A stretch of 64,000 nt of DNA from an uncultured Saprospiraceae bacterium (GCA_938015805.1 CALLXF010000058.1:1-64000); one strand, 5' to 3'; counted from the first letter of the stretch, positions 25,941 to 35,995 are shown. Program-made: numbers and translations. Notes: generated from the sequence alone by a model not told the origin.

Positions 25941-28900
25941 TTAGTTTGTAATAACAATACGCTTATGATTTACTAAACGGCCACCAGTAACTAGATGTAC
26001 CGAATAAATCCCAGATGCAAGATCTGATATATTTATAGGTGCTCGATCGATCATATTATAATCGTCTATACTTTTTACTAATCGTCCCTCTAGATTATAA
26101 ATTTCTATTTTTATTAATTGAATATCCATAAAATCATTCTGTATGGTGATACTGTGAGAAGCAGGATTAGGATAGATTGTAAATGAAGATAGTGGTTCTT
26201 CTGCAACTACATTTCCACAGTCAGCACCAGACTCTCTAATGACCTCTATTGGGTTAGATAAACCAAAGCAGCCTTCTAATTCAAATGCGTTTTGTCCAAT
26301 TTCTAAATTCTCCACCATCCCATCATAAGAAACGTGCCATATGAGACAAGTACCTGCTTCCACTCCTTCAAAATTCACATCAGTATAATCATCAGTGATC
26401 CCTAGTATATTACCTTGACTATCAGTGATCACCCACTGATTAAAAAATGCATTATTACCTGACAAAGAAATATCATTAGTATCTAGAAAATCATCTTCTC
26501 CATCATCTATACAAAATGTAAAAGGACCTCCATCTAATATTCCACCATATACTCCATTAGAAATAAAAGGAGCAAATTCTAAATCTCTAATTAATGCATC
26601 AAATAAATTTACTGGATACGAGAGTCCTACAAAATCTACCTGACCATCATTATCTAGCATGTATAACTCAGAAGATAACGCATCGAACATCCATAGCTGT
26701 CCTGTATCCGGATGACCATCTAGTCTGCCTGATTCTACTTCTACTACATTTCTGATAAATACCTGATTACCGTTATTTAAATTTATGGAACCAAAATTCA
26801 GCGGCATCGGACAACCGTCGGTGTAGTACATCACTCCATTGGCGAAAGCCATAAAATCTGCCTCGTTCTGACAACTCCCTGATATATTCCCGACTAGATC
26901 ACAAGCTCCGGAAGATGTGTTTACCTCAAACAATGTACGGCTAAAGAAATTATTGTTAGAAGGATTATTACCAGCCGATGCATATATTTTTCCGTTATCA
27001 CTATTGTATTCTAATGCTTCACAAATGGTAAAATCAGGAATCGTAGAAACGGATGGGAACAACATCCCTACCTCCGTTACTAAACCCGTATATCGATCTA
27101 TTTTCACTAACCTCGGCCCTGATACTCTCCCTGCAATAGCATAGAAAACGTCCTCCGTTTCATGCCAGGTAAAACTTCCAAAATCATCGAGATCAGTGAT
27201 AAGCGGTATAATTTGTAGTAATGCTCCAGTAGTTTGACTCAGAGTAATCAAGTTTCCATCTACTAAACCAAACAAAGTCATCTCCTCCTCTTCAGGACAG
27301 ATTACATTCCCACATACCGCTGGATCATCCGTACGTAATACCTCTATCGGATTAGACAATGAAAAACAGCCTTCTAGATCTGATGCATTATTCCCTACCG
27401 CGGCTCCCATAAGTCCATCTTCAAAACTAAGGTGCCATACAAGGCAAGTCCCCGCTCCAGCAGTTTCAAAATCCACATCGGAAAAAGAGGATGGCAATCC
27501 TAATATCATTCCTGACTGGTCAGTGATTACCCACTGTGTATTAGTTCCTACATTACCCATCAAGGCTATCTCGTTTATACCAATAAAATCAGCCTCTCCA
27601 TCTCCCACACAAAATGTAAAAGGGCCTCCTTCTAACTGACCACCTGTGGTCTCTGTCCGTAATACTTCTAGAGGATTAGATAAAGAAAAACAGCCTTCTA
27701 AATCGGAGGCGTTATTACCTACCTGGGCTCCTTGCAAACCATTTTCAAAAGATAAATGCCAGATGAGACAAGTTCCTCCATCAGCTAGATCAAAATTTAC
27801 ATCTGTAAAATAATCTGGTAATCCTATGATAATTCCCTGAGCATCAGTTATGACCCACTGCGAATTAGATCCAATATTTCCCGAAAGTGTAATAGCCGTT
27901 GAATCTATAAAATCAGCTTCTCCATCTCTAACACAAAATTCAAATGGTCCTCCCTCTAGCTCTCCACCGACTGTCTGATTTCTAATTACAGGAATTGCAT
28001 TAGATAAAGAAAAACAGCCTCCTAAAAGAGATGCATTATTACCCACCACAGCACCTGATAATATTCCTTCGTAATGAATAAGCCACACTAAACAAATCCC
28101 TTCTCCTGCCGAATCAAAATCTACATCACTATAACTTGACGGAAGTCCTAATATATTCCCTTGTTGATCTGTTACGACCCACTGCGTATTACTTCCTACT
28201 CCTCCATTTACTGTGATCGCTGAAGAATCGATAAAATCTCCTTCCCCATCTCCCACACAAAACACAAAAGGTCCACCTTCTAAGACAGCGGCTTCTGTAG
28301 TCGATCTATTTACTTCTATCGGATTAGATAAATCAAAGCAACCTTCTAAATCTGAAGCGTTGTTTCCCACTATCGCTCCCATTAGTCCATCTTCAAAAGA
28401 TAAATGCCATACGAGACAAGTTCCTATTCCTGCCTCGTCAAAATTTACCGCACTCAACATTGGCGGTAAGCCTAAAATATTTCCTTGATCATCAGTGACG
28501 ACCCACTGACTGTTAGTTCCTGTATTTCCAGTAAGAATAATATCTCCGGGATTTATAAAATCCGCAAAACCATCCCCTACACAAAACGTAAAAGGACCTC
28601 CTTCCAGAACTCCTCCTTGAGGACCACTTCGCTGCACTTCGATCGGATTAGAAAGATCAAAACATCCCACCAGATTAGCCGCATTATTTCCTACCGCAGC
28701 TCCTTGTAATCCATCTGCAAAACTGAGATGCCAGATGAGGCAAGTGCCTAAACCAGCTCCATCAAAATCTACATCTGCAAAGCTACTTGGAAGACCTAAA
28801 ATATTTCCTTGGTCATCTGTGATTACCCACTGACTATTAGCACCTGTATTACCGGTAAGTATAATCTGGTCAGCTCCGACCACATCTGGAATACTATCTC

Positions 28901-29954
28901 CTACACAAAATACGAACGGACCACCCAGTAATGTTCCTCCTGATAGATTTATACGATTTACTTCTATAGCATTGGACAATGCAAAACAACCTTCTAACTC
29001 AGTAGCATCATTTCCTACTGATAGTCCTTCTATAGTTCCTTCGTAAGAAAGATGCCATATTAAACAGGTCCCTGGCGGAACACCATCAAAATCTACATCC
29101 GTAAAATGATCTGGTAGTCCGAGTATATTTGCATCAGCATCTGTTACGATCCACTGACTACTGGCACCAGAATTTCCAGTCAATACTATTTCCGAACTGT
29201 CGATTAAATCTGAAGTGTCATCCCCTACACAAAATTCGAACGGTCCACCTGTAAGTGTTCCTCCTTCTGGAAGAGCAGCACAGGATGCTTCTATATTTAG
29301 TTCATCTATATCCCATACAGATACCCCAGCTCCATTTCCTACGGGACAATAAGCAAGTAATTCAATATTAAAAACAGTAGGACTATCAACGTTAAAATTA
29401 GGGTTATTAGAAAAATCAAAAGATTGCTGCGTCCATGTTTGATTAGTAGGAATATTAGTCTCAGAATATATCAATCCTCCGTTTACTTTTACTACGACAC
29501 TATAAAAAGTAGGATAATCATTATCTCCTGTTTGCCCAAACTGCCATAAGTAAAAAGGACTAGATTGCTCATAAAAAGACAGTCCACTTAAGCTCGCTGA
29601 ACTTCCAGCTTCTGGTGTGATCTGAACATCCATATTTATAGATTTATCCGATAGTGCATCATAAACACATCCCTCATCTATCGATACACACATTCCTAAA
29701 CTACTTACACCAGGTGTACATGAATGCGAATTAAACATAGGATTATCTCGATACAAATGATCGCCCACGATACTCAGCGGACTGCAATTTTGCTCATCAG
29801 TAATCACTGCAGTAAATTCCTCATAGCTCTGAGAAGCCATACACTGATTAAAACTAAAATGGGCTGTACTAGCCGCTTCCTGACAAGGCGAACCTTGTCC
29901 AAATGAGCTAACAGAAACGAAAAAAAGAAAACTGGAAAGTAAAATCAATCTCAT
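25941..29954 (-). CDS. Large T9SS surface protein with seven ~100-residue repeats
   Basis: About 1337 residues from the ATG at 29954, chosen because it opens the signal peptide (MRLILLSSFLFFVSVSSFGQ). The N-terminal about 230 residues form a lectin- or jelly-roll-like region. Then come six tandem repeats of about 102 residues (about 235-855) with the pattern EGGPFxFCVGDG, SQWVxTDxQGNILGLP, DVDFD, GTCLxWHLSF, VGNNA, LEGCFxLSNPIEVxR. A propeller-like block (about 870-1120) and a seventh repeat follow. A T9SS type A sorting domain ends the chain (SFTIYPNPASHSITIQ to the end). Each repeat has two or three cysteines. The protein is probably anchored at the surface, with an adhesive role inferred. 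Confidence 0.85.
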   Translation of the reverse strand: MRLILLSSFLFFVSVSSFGQGSPCQEAASTAHFSFNQCMASQSYEEFTAVITDEQNCSPLSIVGDHLYRDNPMFNSHSCTPGVSSLGMCVSIDEGCVYDALSDKSINMDVQITPEAGSSASLSGLSFYEQSSPFYLWQFGQTGDNDYPTFYSVVVKVNGGLIYSETNIPTNQTWTQQSFDFSNNPNFNVDSPTVFNIELLAYCPVGNGAGVSVWDIDELNIEASCAALPEGGTLTGGPFEFCVGDDTSDLIDSSEIVLTGNSGASSQWIVTDADANILGLPDHFTDVDFDGVPPGTCLIWHLSYEGTIEGLSVGNDATELEGCFALSNAIEVNRINLSGGTLLGGPFVFCVGDSIPDVVGADQIILTGNTGANSQWVITDDQGNILGLPSSFADVDFDGAGLGTCLIWHLSFADGLQGAAVGNNAANLVGCFDLSNPIEVQRSGPQGGVLEGGPFTFCVGDGFADFINPGDIILTGNTGTNSQWVVTDDQGNILGLPPMLSAVNFDEAGIGTCLVWHLSFEDGLMGAIVGNNASDLEGCFDLSNPIEVNRSTTEAAVLEGGPFVFCVGDGEGDFIDSSAITVNGGVGSNTQWVVTDQQGNILGLPSSYSDVDFDSAGEGICLVWLIHYEGILSGAVVGNNASLLGGCFSLSNAIPVIRNQTVGGELEGGPFEFCVRDGEADFIDSTAITLSGNIGSNSQWVITDAQGIIIGLPDYFTDVNFDLADGGTCLIWHLSFENGLQGAQVGNNASDLEGCFSLSNPLEVLRTETTGGQLEGGPFTFCVGDGEADFIGINEIALMGNVGTNTQWVITDQSGMILGLPSSFSDVDFETAGAGTCLVWHLSFEDGLMGAAVGNNASDLEGCFSLSNPIEVLRTDDPAVCGNVICPEEEEMTLFGLVDGNLITLSQTTGALLQIIPLITDLDDFGSFTWHETEDVFYAIAGRVSGPRLVKIDRYTGLVTEVGMLFPSVSTIPDFTICEALEYNSDNGKIYASAGNNPSNNNFFSRTLFEVNTSSGACDLVGNISGSCQNEADFMAFANGVMYYTDGCPMPLNFGSINLNNGNQVFIRNVVEVESGRLDGHPDTGQLWMFDALSSELYMLDNDGQVDFVGLSYPVNLFDALIRDLEFAPFISNGVYGGILDGGPFTFCIDDGEDDFLDTNDISLSGNNAFFNQWVITDSQGNILGITDDYTDVNFEGVEAGTCLIWHVSYDGMVENLEIGQNAFELEGCFGLSNPIEVIRESGADCGNVVAEEPLSSFTIYPNPASHSITIQNDFMDIQLIKIEIYNLEGRLVKSIDDYNMIDRAPINISDLASGIYSVHLVTGGRLVNHKRIVITN
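26838..26850 (+). repeat. Copy of iterated motif ATTGGCGAAAGCC
   Basis: Plus-strand copy inside a minus-strand gene, so the peptide is Ala-Phe-Ala-Asn. It lies in the opposite sense to the copy at 13398. Confidence 0.7.
27330..29270 (-). repeat. Six tandem ~320-base coding repeats
   Basis: Six consecutive units of about 320 bases within the surface-protein gene, with a seventh unit set apart near 26240-26560. The units have diverged at DNA level but keep the same peptide skeleton. They could recombine to change length. Confidence 0.75.
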
Positions 29955-30205
29955 AATGATTAAAGTTTTTAAGTATTTTAAATAACGACAACCGAAATAG
30001 GTTATCCGATTAAAATGGAATAACAAACTGCAAAAATTATTCAGAGGGGGGAATTCTGTAAGAAGATCTATAAAAATACGATAAGTGTGCCTATAGTATC
30101 AAGGGTTAAACAACTTTTATCTTAATGACGTGTAGCTGTCATAAAAATAGACCCATCTGGAGACGAGCCTATTATTAAAACTGTTTTTTTTATACTGATT
30201 GGCGA

Positions 30206-32353
30206 TTAATCTCTCTTTGCAATAGCACCTTGCATCTCAGAAAATGATTTTGCTAGTCTGATAAACTCAGCTCGATAACCTTCCTCGTCTTTTCCTTTTG
30301 CCTTGGAGGCCAATGAAATAACTTTTTCAAAACTAGCATCTTCGGAATAAGCTGACTGTCTTAATAATAATCCAAATTGGGCTACAGCCAAAGAAAATCT
30401 GATATCATCATTACAGCTTTCTATAGATTTTTCCTTAGGGCTAATCACATTTTCTATCATTTTACTTTTAGCTCCCTTTGGAGTTTTATACCTAAATTTT
30501 ATAGTTGCCAGTTCGTCATTATGTTTAGAGCTAGGTCTTGTTTTACTACCTTGATATCTTAAAGGATCAACAGATGATTTAAAACTGCTCTTACTTCCGA
30601 CTGTTATGATCTCATAAATAGCGGTTACGACATGACCAGATCCCATTTCTCCAGCGTCTTTAGTATCATCATTAAAATCTTCTTTAGCTAGCAGTCTATT
30701 TTCGTATCCTACAAGACGGTATGACTGTACGTGAGATGGGTTAAATTCGATCTGTAACTTTACATCTTTTGCTATGGTAAATAATGTTCCTCCAAATTCG
30801 CTAACTAAGACTTTACGGGCTTCTTGTATATTATCGATGTAGGCATGATTTCCATTTCCCTTATCTGCTAGGGTTTGCATTTTCTCGTCTTTGTAATTCC
30901 CCATCCCAAAACCCAGCACCGATAAAAACACTCCAGACTTACGTTCTTTTTCTATCAGCTTTTCTAAAGCATCGTTACTGCTAGCTCCTACATTAAAATC
31001 ACCATCAGTAGCAAGAATGATTCTATTATTGCCATCTTTAATAAAATTATCTTTTGCTATTTTATAAGCCGTAAGGATACCTTCCGCTCCTGCTGTAGAA
31101 CCACCTGCTCCTAAACTATTTACCACATTTATAATTTTTTCCTTATCGCTGGCTGAGGTAGATTCTAATGCTACGCCTGCAGATCCAGCATAGGTTACAA
31201 TCGCTACTCGATCTTCTGATCTTAAATTATTAATCAGCATTTTAAAGGAAGATTTAAGAAGAGGTAATTTACTTACATTATTCATAGAGCCAGATACATC
31301 AATGAGAAAAACCATATTACTAGCCGGCAAATTTTCTGTAGGAATCTCTTTACCCTGTAATCCGATATGCATCAGCTGATGATCACTATTCCATGGACAA
31401 CTGGTCAGTGTACTGTGGAGTGCAATAGGATCATTACCTTCTGGCTGAGGATAATCATAATGGAAATAATTAATCATTTCCTCTATCCTCACGGCATCGG
31501 TAGGCGGCAGCATTCCATTATCTATAAAACGCCTTAAGTTACTATACCCTGCTCTATCTACATCCACTGCAAAAGTGGATAAAGCCTCAGTCATCGGATC
31601 AACAAAACTATTCTCCACAAACTGACCATACTGTTCGTTATCTATCGTACGATCAGGATGTTCATGATCTGAGTGGTGATGGAAATGTCTATTAGGATCA
31701 TCCGGATGAATACGCTGTGGATTATGAGTTGAAAGTTGCACAGCTTGTTTTTGTTTATGATTTCCATTTGGAATAGACGATGCTGATACTCTAATACCAT
31801 CCACGTACATATTTTGTGCATTGGAACGAGAACCTCTTACAGATATGTCAGTGCTTTTATTCGTTGTCTTCAGCCCTTTCGATTTGGCGGCTATGACTCC
31901 AATAGATTTTGTAGGCATAGACCTTATTTGTTCGCTAGTGACAACTTTACCTTGTGTGGTATTATCTTGATGTATGAGAGGTGCCCTATAAGCCTTTACA
32001 ACGACTTGATCCAACAAGACGCCTTCACTCATAGTAAGGTTTATTTTAACAACCTTACCCTCGTACAATACTACACCAGTTACGCGACTGGTCTCATACC
32101 CTATGTAACTTGCTACTAGGGTATATACTCCTGGTTCTATTCCAGTAAAAACATAATTACCGTCAAAGTCGGTGGTAGTACCTGTAATGAATACATCCTT
32201 TTTATACAAAGTAACTTCAGCAGCGATAAGCCCCTCTCCGATCTCCTTATCTATAACTTTGCCCTGTATCGAAGCCTGGCCAGAAATTATAGAAAATGAA
32301 ATGATCCATAAAGATGTGATTCTAATAATTGAAAATAGCAATCGTTTAATCAT
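30206..32353 (-). CDS. YfbK-like von Willebrand factor A protein with TonB-plug motif
   Basis: A 715-residue exported protein. A signal peptide (about 1-28) leads to a carboxypeptidase-like regulatory domain (about 29-118, GYETSRVTGVVLYEG). A short stretch with a plug-like motif (SVRGSR, YVDGIRV; about 168-193) follows, then the YfbK N-terminal region, a von Willebrand A domain with MIDAS motif DVSGSMNNVSK (about 352-362) and a DUF3520 C-terminus. The Asp-Ser-Ser MIDAS triad implies metal-dependent ligand binding. The same plug-like motif occurs in the nearby anti-sigma protein, suggesting the two act together. The mechanism is not known. Confidence 0.85.
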   Translation of the reverse strand: MIKRLLFSIIRITSLWIISFSIISGQASIQGKVIDKEIGEGLIAAEVTLYKKDVFITGTTTDFDGNYVFTGIEPGVYTLVASYIGYETSRVTGVVLYEGKVVKINLTMSEGVLLDQVVVKAYRAPLIHQDNTTQGKVVTSEQIRSMPTKSIGVIAAKSKGLKTTNKSTDISVRGSRSNAQNMYVDGIRVSASSIPNGNHKQKQAVQLSTHNPQRIHPDDPNRHFHHHSDHEHPDRTIDNEQYGQFVENSFVDPMTEALSTFAVDVDRAGYSNLRRFIDNGMLPPTDAVRIEEMINYFHYDYPQPEGNDPIALHSTLTSCPWNSDHQLMHIGLQGKEIPTENLPASNMVFLIDVSGSMNNVSKLPLLKSSFKMLINNLRSEDRVAIVTYAGSAGVALESTSASDKEKIINVVNSLGAGGSTAGAEGILTAYKIAKDNFIKDGNNRIILATDGDFNVGASSNDALEKLIEKERKSGVFLSVLGFGMGNYKDEKMQTLADKGNGNHAYIDNIQEARKVLVSEFGGTLFTIAKDVKLQIEFNPSHVQSYRLVGYENRLLAKEDFNDDTKDAGEMGSGHVVTAIYEIITVGSKSSFKSSVDPLRYQGSKTRPSSKHNDELATIKFRYKTPKGAKSKMIENVISPKEKSIESCNDDIRFSLAVAQFGLLLRQSAYSEDASFEKVISLASKAKGKDEEGYRAEFIRLAKSFSEMQGAIAKRD

Positions 32354-32505
32354 AGCATTACGTTTTAAGAATTAATGAATAAATAACTGCTGGCTTTATA
32401 TATAGATTAATATAGTTTGATTTAAGAGAAGATGTCTTTAATACCTAACAACTTGTCGTCGCGAACATCTAGAGATTCGTTTATATAATCCTACAGTATC
32501 CAGCA

Positions 32506-33117
32506 TTAGTTAAGCTTTACAGAAGTATTTTTATTTAAAAAGAGAGGTTTAAAATAACCCGGGATTTTTATTTCATCTCCTTCAAATTCCAGTACCGTGT
32601 CGTCTACTGGTAACAAAGGTCCTAGCTCATAGATATCCTCATACCCGTATCCATAGAGATTTATAAAAGTGGGAATATTAAGGGCGAGTGGAGGTAGTTT
32701 TGAAGCCAAGGAAGAAGGGCCGAACCGAAAATTATTATTACAATATATTAACACTCTGGTGTCTTTAGATGGAATTACGCTGGCTAAATTATCTTTGGTA
32801 AAATCTGAGAAATTTAAATGCACAGCTCCTTTAACATGCATCTTTCTAAACGCATCTGCAGATCTTGTATCTAGAATAATGGTATTTTCTTCTTTAGACA
32901 TTTTAAGAAAATCCTCTACACTAATTCTTCGCTGGCTACGATAATGTTCGATATTATTTGTGAGTTTTTTAAAACTGCTAAAATCTATGGACTCGTTTTT
33001 TTCAATAATTGCTACTTTATTAGTTAACTCTTTTCCAGTGGGTTTCTTACCATTGACGGAAGTCCATAATCCTACAGATGTAAAAATTGCTAAACCGATC
33101 ATCATTACTAGTTTCAT
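32506..33117 (-). CDS. Exported rhodanese-like protein
   Basis: A 203-residue protein with a signal peptide (MKLVMMIGLAIFTSVGLWTS) and a rhodanese domain (about 60-170). The active-site loop holds a cysteine in VLIYCNNNFRFGPSS (about 127), and the fold motifs ILDTRSADAFRKMHVKGAVHLNF are clear. Rhodaneses carry sulfur as a persulfide; the periplasmic substrate is unknown. It lies between the YfbK-like gene and the divergent ECF sigma gene, so the group may be one functional set. Confidence 0.8.
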   Translation of the reverse strand: MKLVMMIGLAIFTSVGLWTSVNGKKPTGKELTNKVAIIEKNESIDFSSFKKLTNNIEHYRSQRRISVEDFLKMSKEENTIILDTRSADAFRKMHVKGAVHLNFSDFTKDNLASVIPSKDTRVLIYCNNNFRFGPSSLASKLPPLALNIPTFINLYGYGYEDIYELGPLLPVDDTVLEFEGDEIKIPGYFKPLFLNKNTSVKLN

Positions 33118-33186
33118 AATTAAAAATTTAAAAGATTAATAAATTGATTACGGAAGTGAGATGTACAGAACACTGCGATTACATAA

Positions 33187-33786
33187 ATGAGATCAGATTA
33201 TTATAAATATATTTGTGCAGGCGTGGAATGGTTTAAAACAAAACATATCGATCTCACAGACAATGAGCTCCTAGAGCGTATTGCGAAAGACGGTTCTCAG
33301 GAATGGAGTACGGCACTGTTTAGTCGATATGTAGAGATGATCTATGGAGTCTGTATGAAGTATTATAAAAACCCTTCTGATAGTAAAGATGCTACGATGG
33401 ATATCTATGAAAAATTTTGCACCAAAGTAAAAACTCATAATATAGAATACTTCAAATCGTGGTTATACACTCTAGTCAAAAACCACTGTCTCGAAAAATT
33501 GCGAAAATCCAATCGAGATAGAGAGAAATTTAATGCTATTCCTCTTGTGCAATCTGAGGATTTTTTTCATCCCTTTAGTGAAGACCAAAAAGAATTAGTT
33601 CTTATAAAGCTCGAGGAGTGTATGACTAAATTAAAAGAAGAGCAAAGAGTATGTATCGATTTATTTTATCTCCAAAAAAAAAGTTATGAGGAAATTGTCG
33701 ATACATTGAAACTGGAATGGAAGCGTGTACGTTCTTTAATACAGAATGGACGCCGTAATTTAAAAATCTGTTTAGAAAAAGAGTGA
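33187..33786 (+). CDS. ECF-type RNA polymerase sigma factor
   Basis: A 199-residue sigma-70 family protein of the extracytoplasmic-function type. Region 2 (about 40-105) includes ALFSRYVEMIYGVCMKYY and FKSWLYTLVKNHCLEKLRK. Region 4 (about 140-195) includes QRVCIDLFYLQKKSYEEIVDTLKL. The stop overlaps the start of the anti-sigma gene by four bases (GTGA), so the pair is translationally coupled. It would direct polymerase to its own promoter set upon release from the membrane protein next door. Confidence 0.9.
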   Translation: MRSDYYKYICAGVEWFKTKHIDLTDNELLERIAKDGSQEWSTALFSRYVEMIYGVCMKYYKNPSDSKDATMDIYEKFCTKVKTHNIEYFKSWLYTLVKNHCLEKLRKSNRDREKFNAIPLVQSEDFFHPFSEDQKELVLIKLEECMTKLKEEQRVCIDLFYLQKKSYEEIVDTLKLEWKRVRSLIQNGRRNLKICLEKE

Positions 33787-35234
33787 ATACTAATCCGACA
33801 TATCAACAAGAATTATTACGGAAGTATATCGATGGCTCGATTACGGAAGCTGAACGCCATGCTTTAGATAAATTGGCATTGGACGATCCCTTTTTGTTTG
33901 ATGCTTTAGAGGGAATATATGTAAACAAAAAGCAATCTTCTCGAGAGATAGAAGAAATACAAAAAAACATTGGCTCCAGCCAAAATAATAAATCTACTAA
34001 AAGTCGTCGAATAGTTCCATGGCAGTGGATGTCCATAGCTGCAGGTATTTTAATAGTGATGGCTATAGGATTTCTGATACAGCCTAAACAAGATATGAAA
34101 TGGAACAAAACCACTGCGGAGAGTGCAAGTAGACTTCCGTCAATAGATAAGTATGCTGCATACGATGAAGCTGGTCAGGAAGCGATCTCAGAAAGTCAAA
34201 TGGCAGAAAACAGAATGGATATCACTGATCGGGATACCGCAGATAGTATAGAGCCTTCCGCAACTGAGCATAAAGATAGTATCTCTTCAATCGCTAGGTT
34301 TGATAGCTCTATGAAAAAGAATGAACCAGTATCGTTTAGGGAGGAACAAATTGCCATGAATGATATAAAATCCTTGCCTAATAGAGAATTTGATGATATA
34401 ACATCATCTCCTACGGACATCAATAATACCGATGATATACCGATATCCGTAAGAGGATCGAGAACTGAAGCTACTAATGTTTATATCGATGGAATCCGTG
34501 TCAGCCAATCCAATATTCCAAATACCACTAAAAAAACGGAAGATTCTGAGTCCCTAGAACCTATGGCTACTAATGCCTCAATGGCCAAAAAGTCAAAGTC
34601 AAAAACTAATGAAAAGACAAGAAAGACATCTATAGAAAACGATGATGTCCTTGCCGAAGATATAACATCCAAGAATACTCAAATAACGGGTTACGTTAAG
34701 GACGAAAGCGGGCTAGCACTAATCGGAGCCAATGTCTTAGATCCCAAAACTAATGCTGCAACCTTGACTGATATAGATGGGAAATTTGAATTGAACTATA
34801 GTAGCAATTCAGAGTTGCTCGAGATCAGTTATACTGGCTATGCGACTAAACTTATTCCATTAGATGGAAGTCCTACTTATGACATTATTATGGAAGAAGG
34901 AGCTCTTCTAGACGAGGTGATAGTTTCTCAAAATTTTGGCTCCAAAGTATTAAAATCTAGTTTGCAAAAAACACGACCTATGCAAGGTTTTGATTTATTT
35001 ACTGCTTATGTAAAGGAAAGTATAATCCTACCAGAAGGATGTGAAGGAGGCACTGTCACCTTATCATTTACAATAACAACAGATGGCAATCTAGAAAATA
35101 TCAAAGTAGAAAATGCCAATTATCCAGCTTGCTCGACAGAAGCAATCAGACTCCTAAAAAATGGTGGCAAATGGGTCACTACCCCACCTCGACAAACAGT
35201 AGAGACGGAGTATATTATGAAGATGAATTATTAG
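33783..35234 (+). CDS. Membrane anti-sigma factor with plug motif and TonB C-terminus
   Basis: A 483-residue protein starting at GTG 33783, overlapping the sigma gene. The cytoplasmic N-terminus (about 1-75, LLRKYIDGSITEAERHALDK) resembles anti-sigma domains. One membrane helix follows (about 81-100), then a low-complexity periplasmic stretch. A plug-like motif (SVRGSR, VYIDGIRV; about 220-240), a carboxypeptidase-like domain (about 300-370, GYVKDESGLALIGANV, YTGYATKLI) and a TonB-type C-terminal domain (about 400-483, GGTVTLSFTITTDGNLENI) come next. It probably holds the sigma factor at the membrane and senses something through its outer part. The combination of modules is unusual. Confidence 0.8.
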   Translation: MNTNPTYQQELLRKYIDGSITEAERHALDKLALDDPFLFDALEGIYVNKKQSSREIEEIQKNIGSSQNNKSTKSRRIVPWQWMSIAAGILIVMAIGFLIQPKQDMKWNKTTAESASRLPSIDKYAAYDEAGQEAISESQMAENRMDITDRDTADSIEPSATEHKDSISSIARFDSSMKKNEPVSFREEQIAMNDIKSLPNREFDDITSSPTDINNTDDIPISVRGSRTEATNVYIDGIRVSQSNIPNTTKKTEDSESLEPMATNASMAKKSKSKTNEKTRKTSIENDDVLAEDITSKNTQITGYVKDESGLALIGANVLDPKTNAATLTDIDGKFELNYSSNSELLEISYTGYATKLIPLDGSPTYDIIMEEGALLDEVIVSQNFGSKVLKSSLQKTRPMQGFDLFTAYVKESIILPEGCEGGTVTLSFTITTDGNLENIKVENANYPACSTEAIRLLKNGGKWVTTPPRQTVETEYIMKMNY

Positions 35235-35301
35235 TCATAGCTCATCTTTAATTTTTTATTCTTTTTCAAAAACTTATCCATCTATAACTTGTTTGTAGAA
35301 T

Positions 35302-35991
35302 ATGAAAAATATCGTAATCATAGGAGCCTCCTCCGGGATAGGAAAAGCAACTGCTGATTTATTATCTGGTCAAGGTCACAAAGTATACGGAACTTATAAT
35401 TCAGGAGAGATCAGTGCAGACATCGAAACGCAGCAACTAGATGTTACAGATGATGTAATAGATGCAAGTGCAATACCCGATCATATAGATGGTATAATAT
35501 ATTGTCCAGGAAGTATAAATCTAAAACCCTTTAGTAGAATAAAGCCAGAGTCGTTTGTAGAAGATTTTAACCTACAAGTAATCGGTGCGATCAAAACGAT
35601 ACAAGCACTTCTTCCTAATTTAAAAAAATCAGACCAGGCATCGATCGTTTTATTCTCTACGGTGGCCGTACAAAGTGGTTTTAATTTCCACAGTCAAGTA
35701 TCAGTTTCTAAAGGAGCTATAGAAGGTTTAACAAAAGCACTGGCGGCAGAATTTGCTCCTAAGATTAGAGTAAATGCGATCGCACCTTCTCTAACCCATA
35801 CACCTCTTGCGAGTAAATTATTATCTACAGAAGAAAAAATAGAAGCTAACGGCAAGAGACACCCGATGCAGAGAATAGGGACTGCAGAAGACATTGCGGA
35901 GATGGCTGGTTTTCTCATCTCTGATAAATCGAGCTGGATTACGGGACAAATTATGCATGTCGACGGAGGCATGTCCACTATTAAAAACTAA
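35302..35991 (+). CDS. Short-chain dehydrogenase/reductase
   Basis: A 229-residue NAD(P)-dependent SDR. The cofactor loop is IGASSGIGKATADLL (about 6-20). The usual catalytic YxxxK is replaced by a shifted arrangement around HSQVSVSKGAIEGLTKA (about 132-148), where Lys is retained but Tyr seems missing, so activity needs checking. Substrate unknown. It is followed five bases later by a Lacal_2735-like gene and then TIGR03643, and the three look like one operon. Confidence 0.82.
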   Translation: MKNIVIIGASSGIGKATADLLSGQGHKVYGTYNSGEISADIETQQLDVTDDVIDASAIPDHIDGIIYCPGSINLKPFSRIKPESFVEDFNLQVIGAIKTIQALLPNLKKSDQASIVLFSTVAVQSGFNFHSQVSVSKGAIEGLTKALAAEFAPKIRVNAIAPSLTHTPLASKLLSTEEKIEANGKRHPMQRIGTAEDIAEMAGFLISDKSSWITGQIMHVDGGMSTIKN

Positions 35992-35995
35992 AATT

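Noticed and set aside
27330-29270. Regular 320-base repeats as a CRISPR or satellite array
   Set aside because: They encode one continuous protein with conserved peptide blocks and no constant short repeats and spacers.
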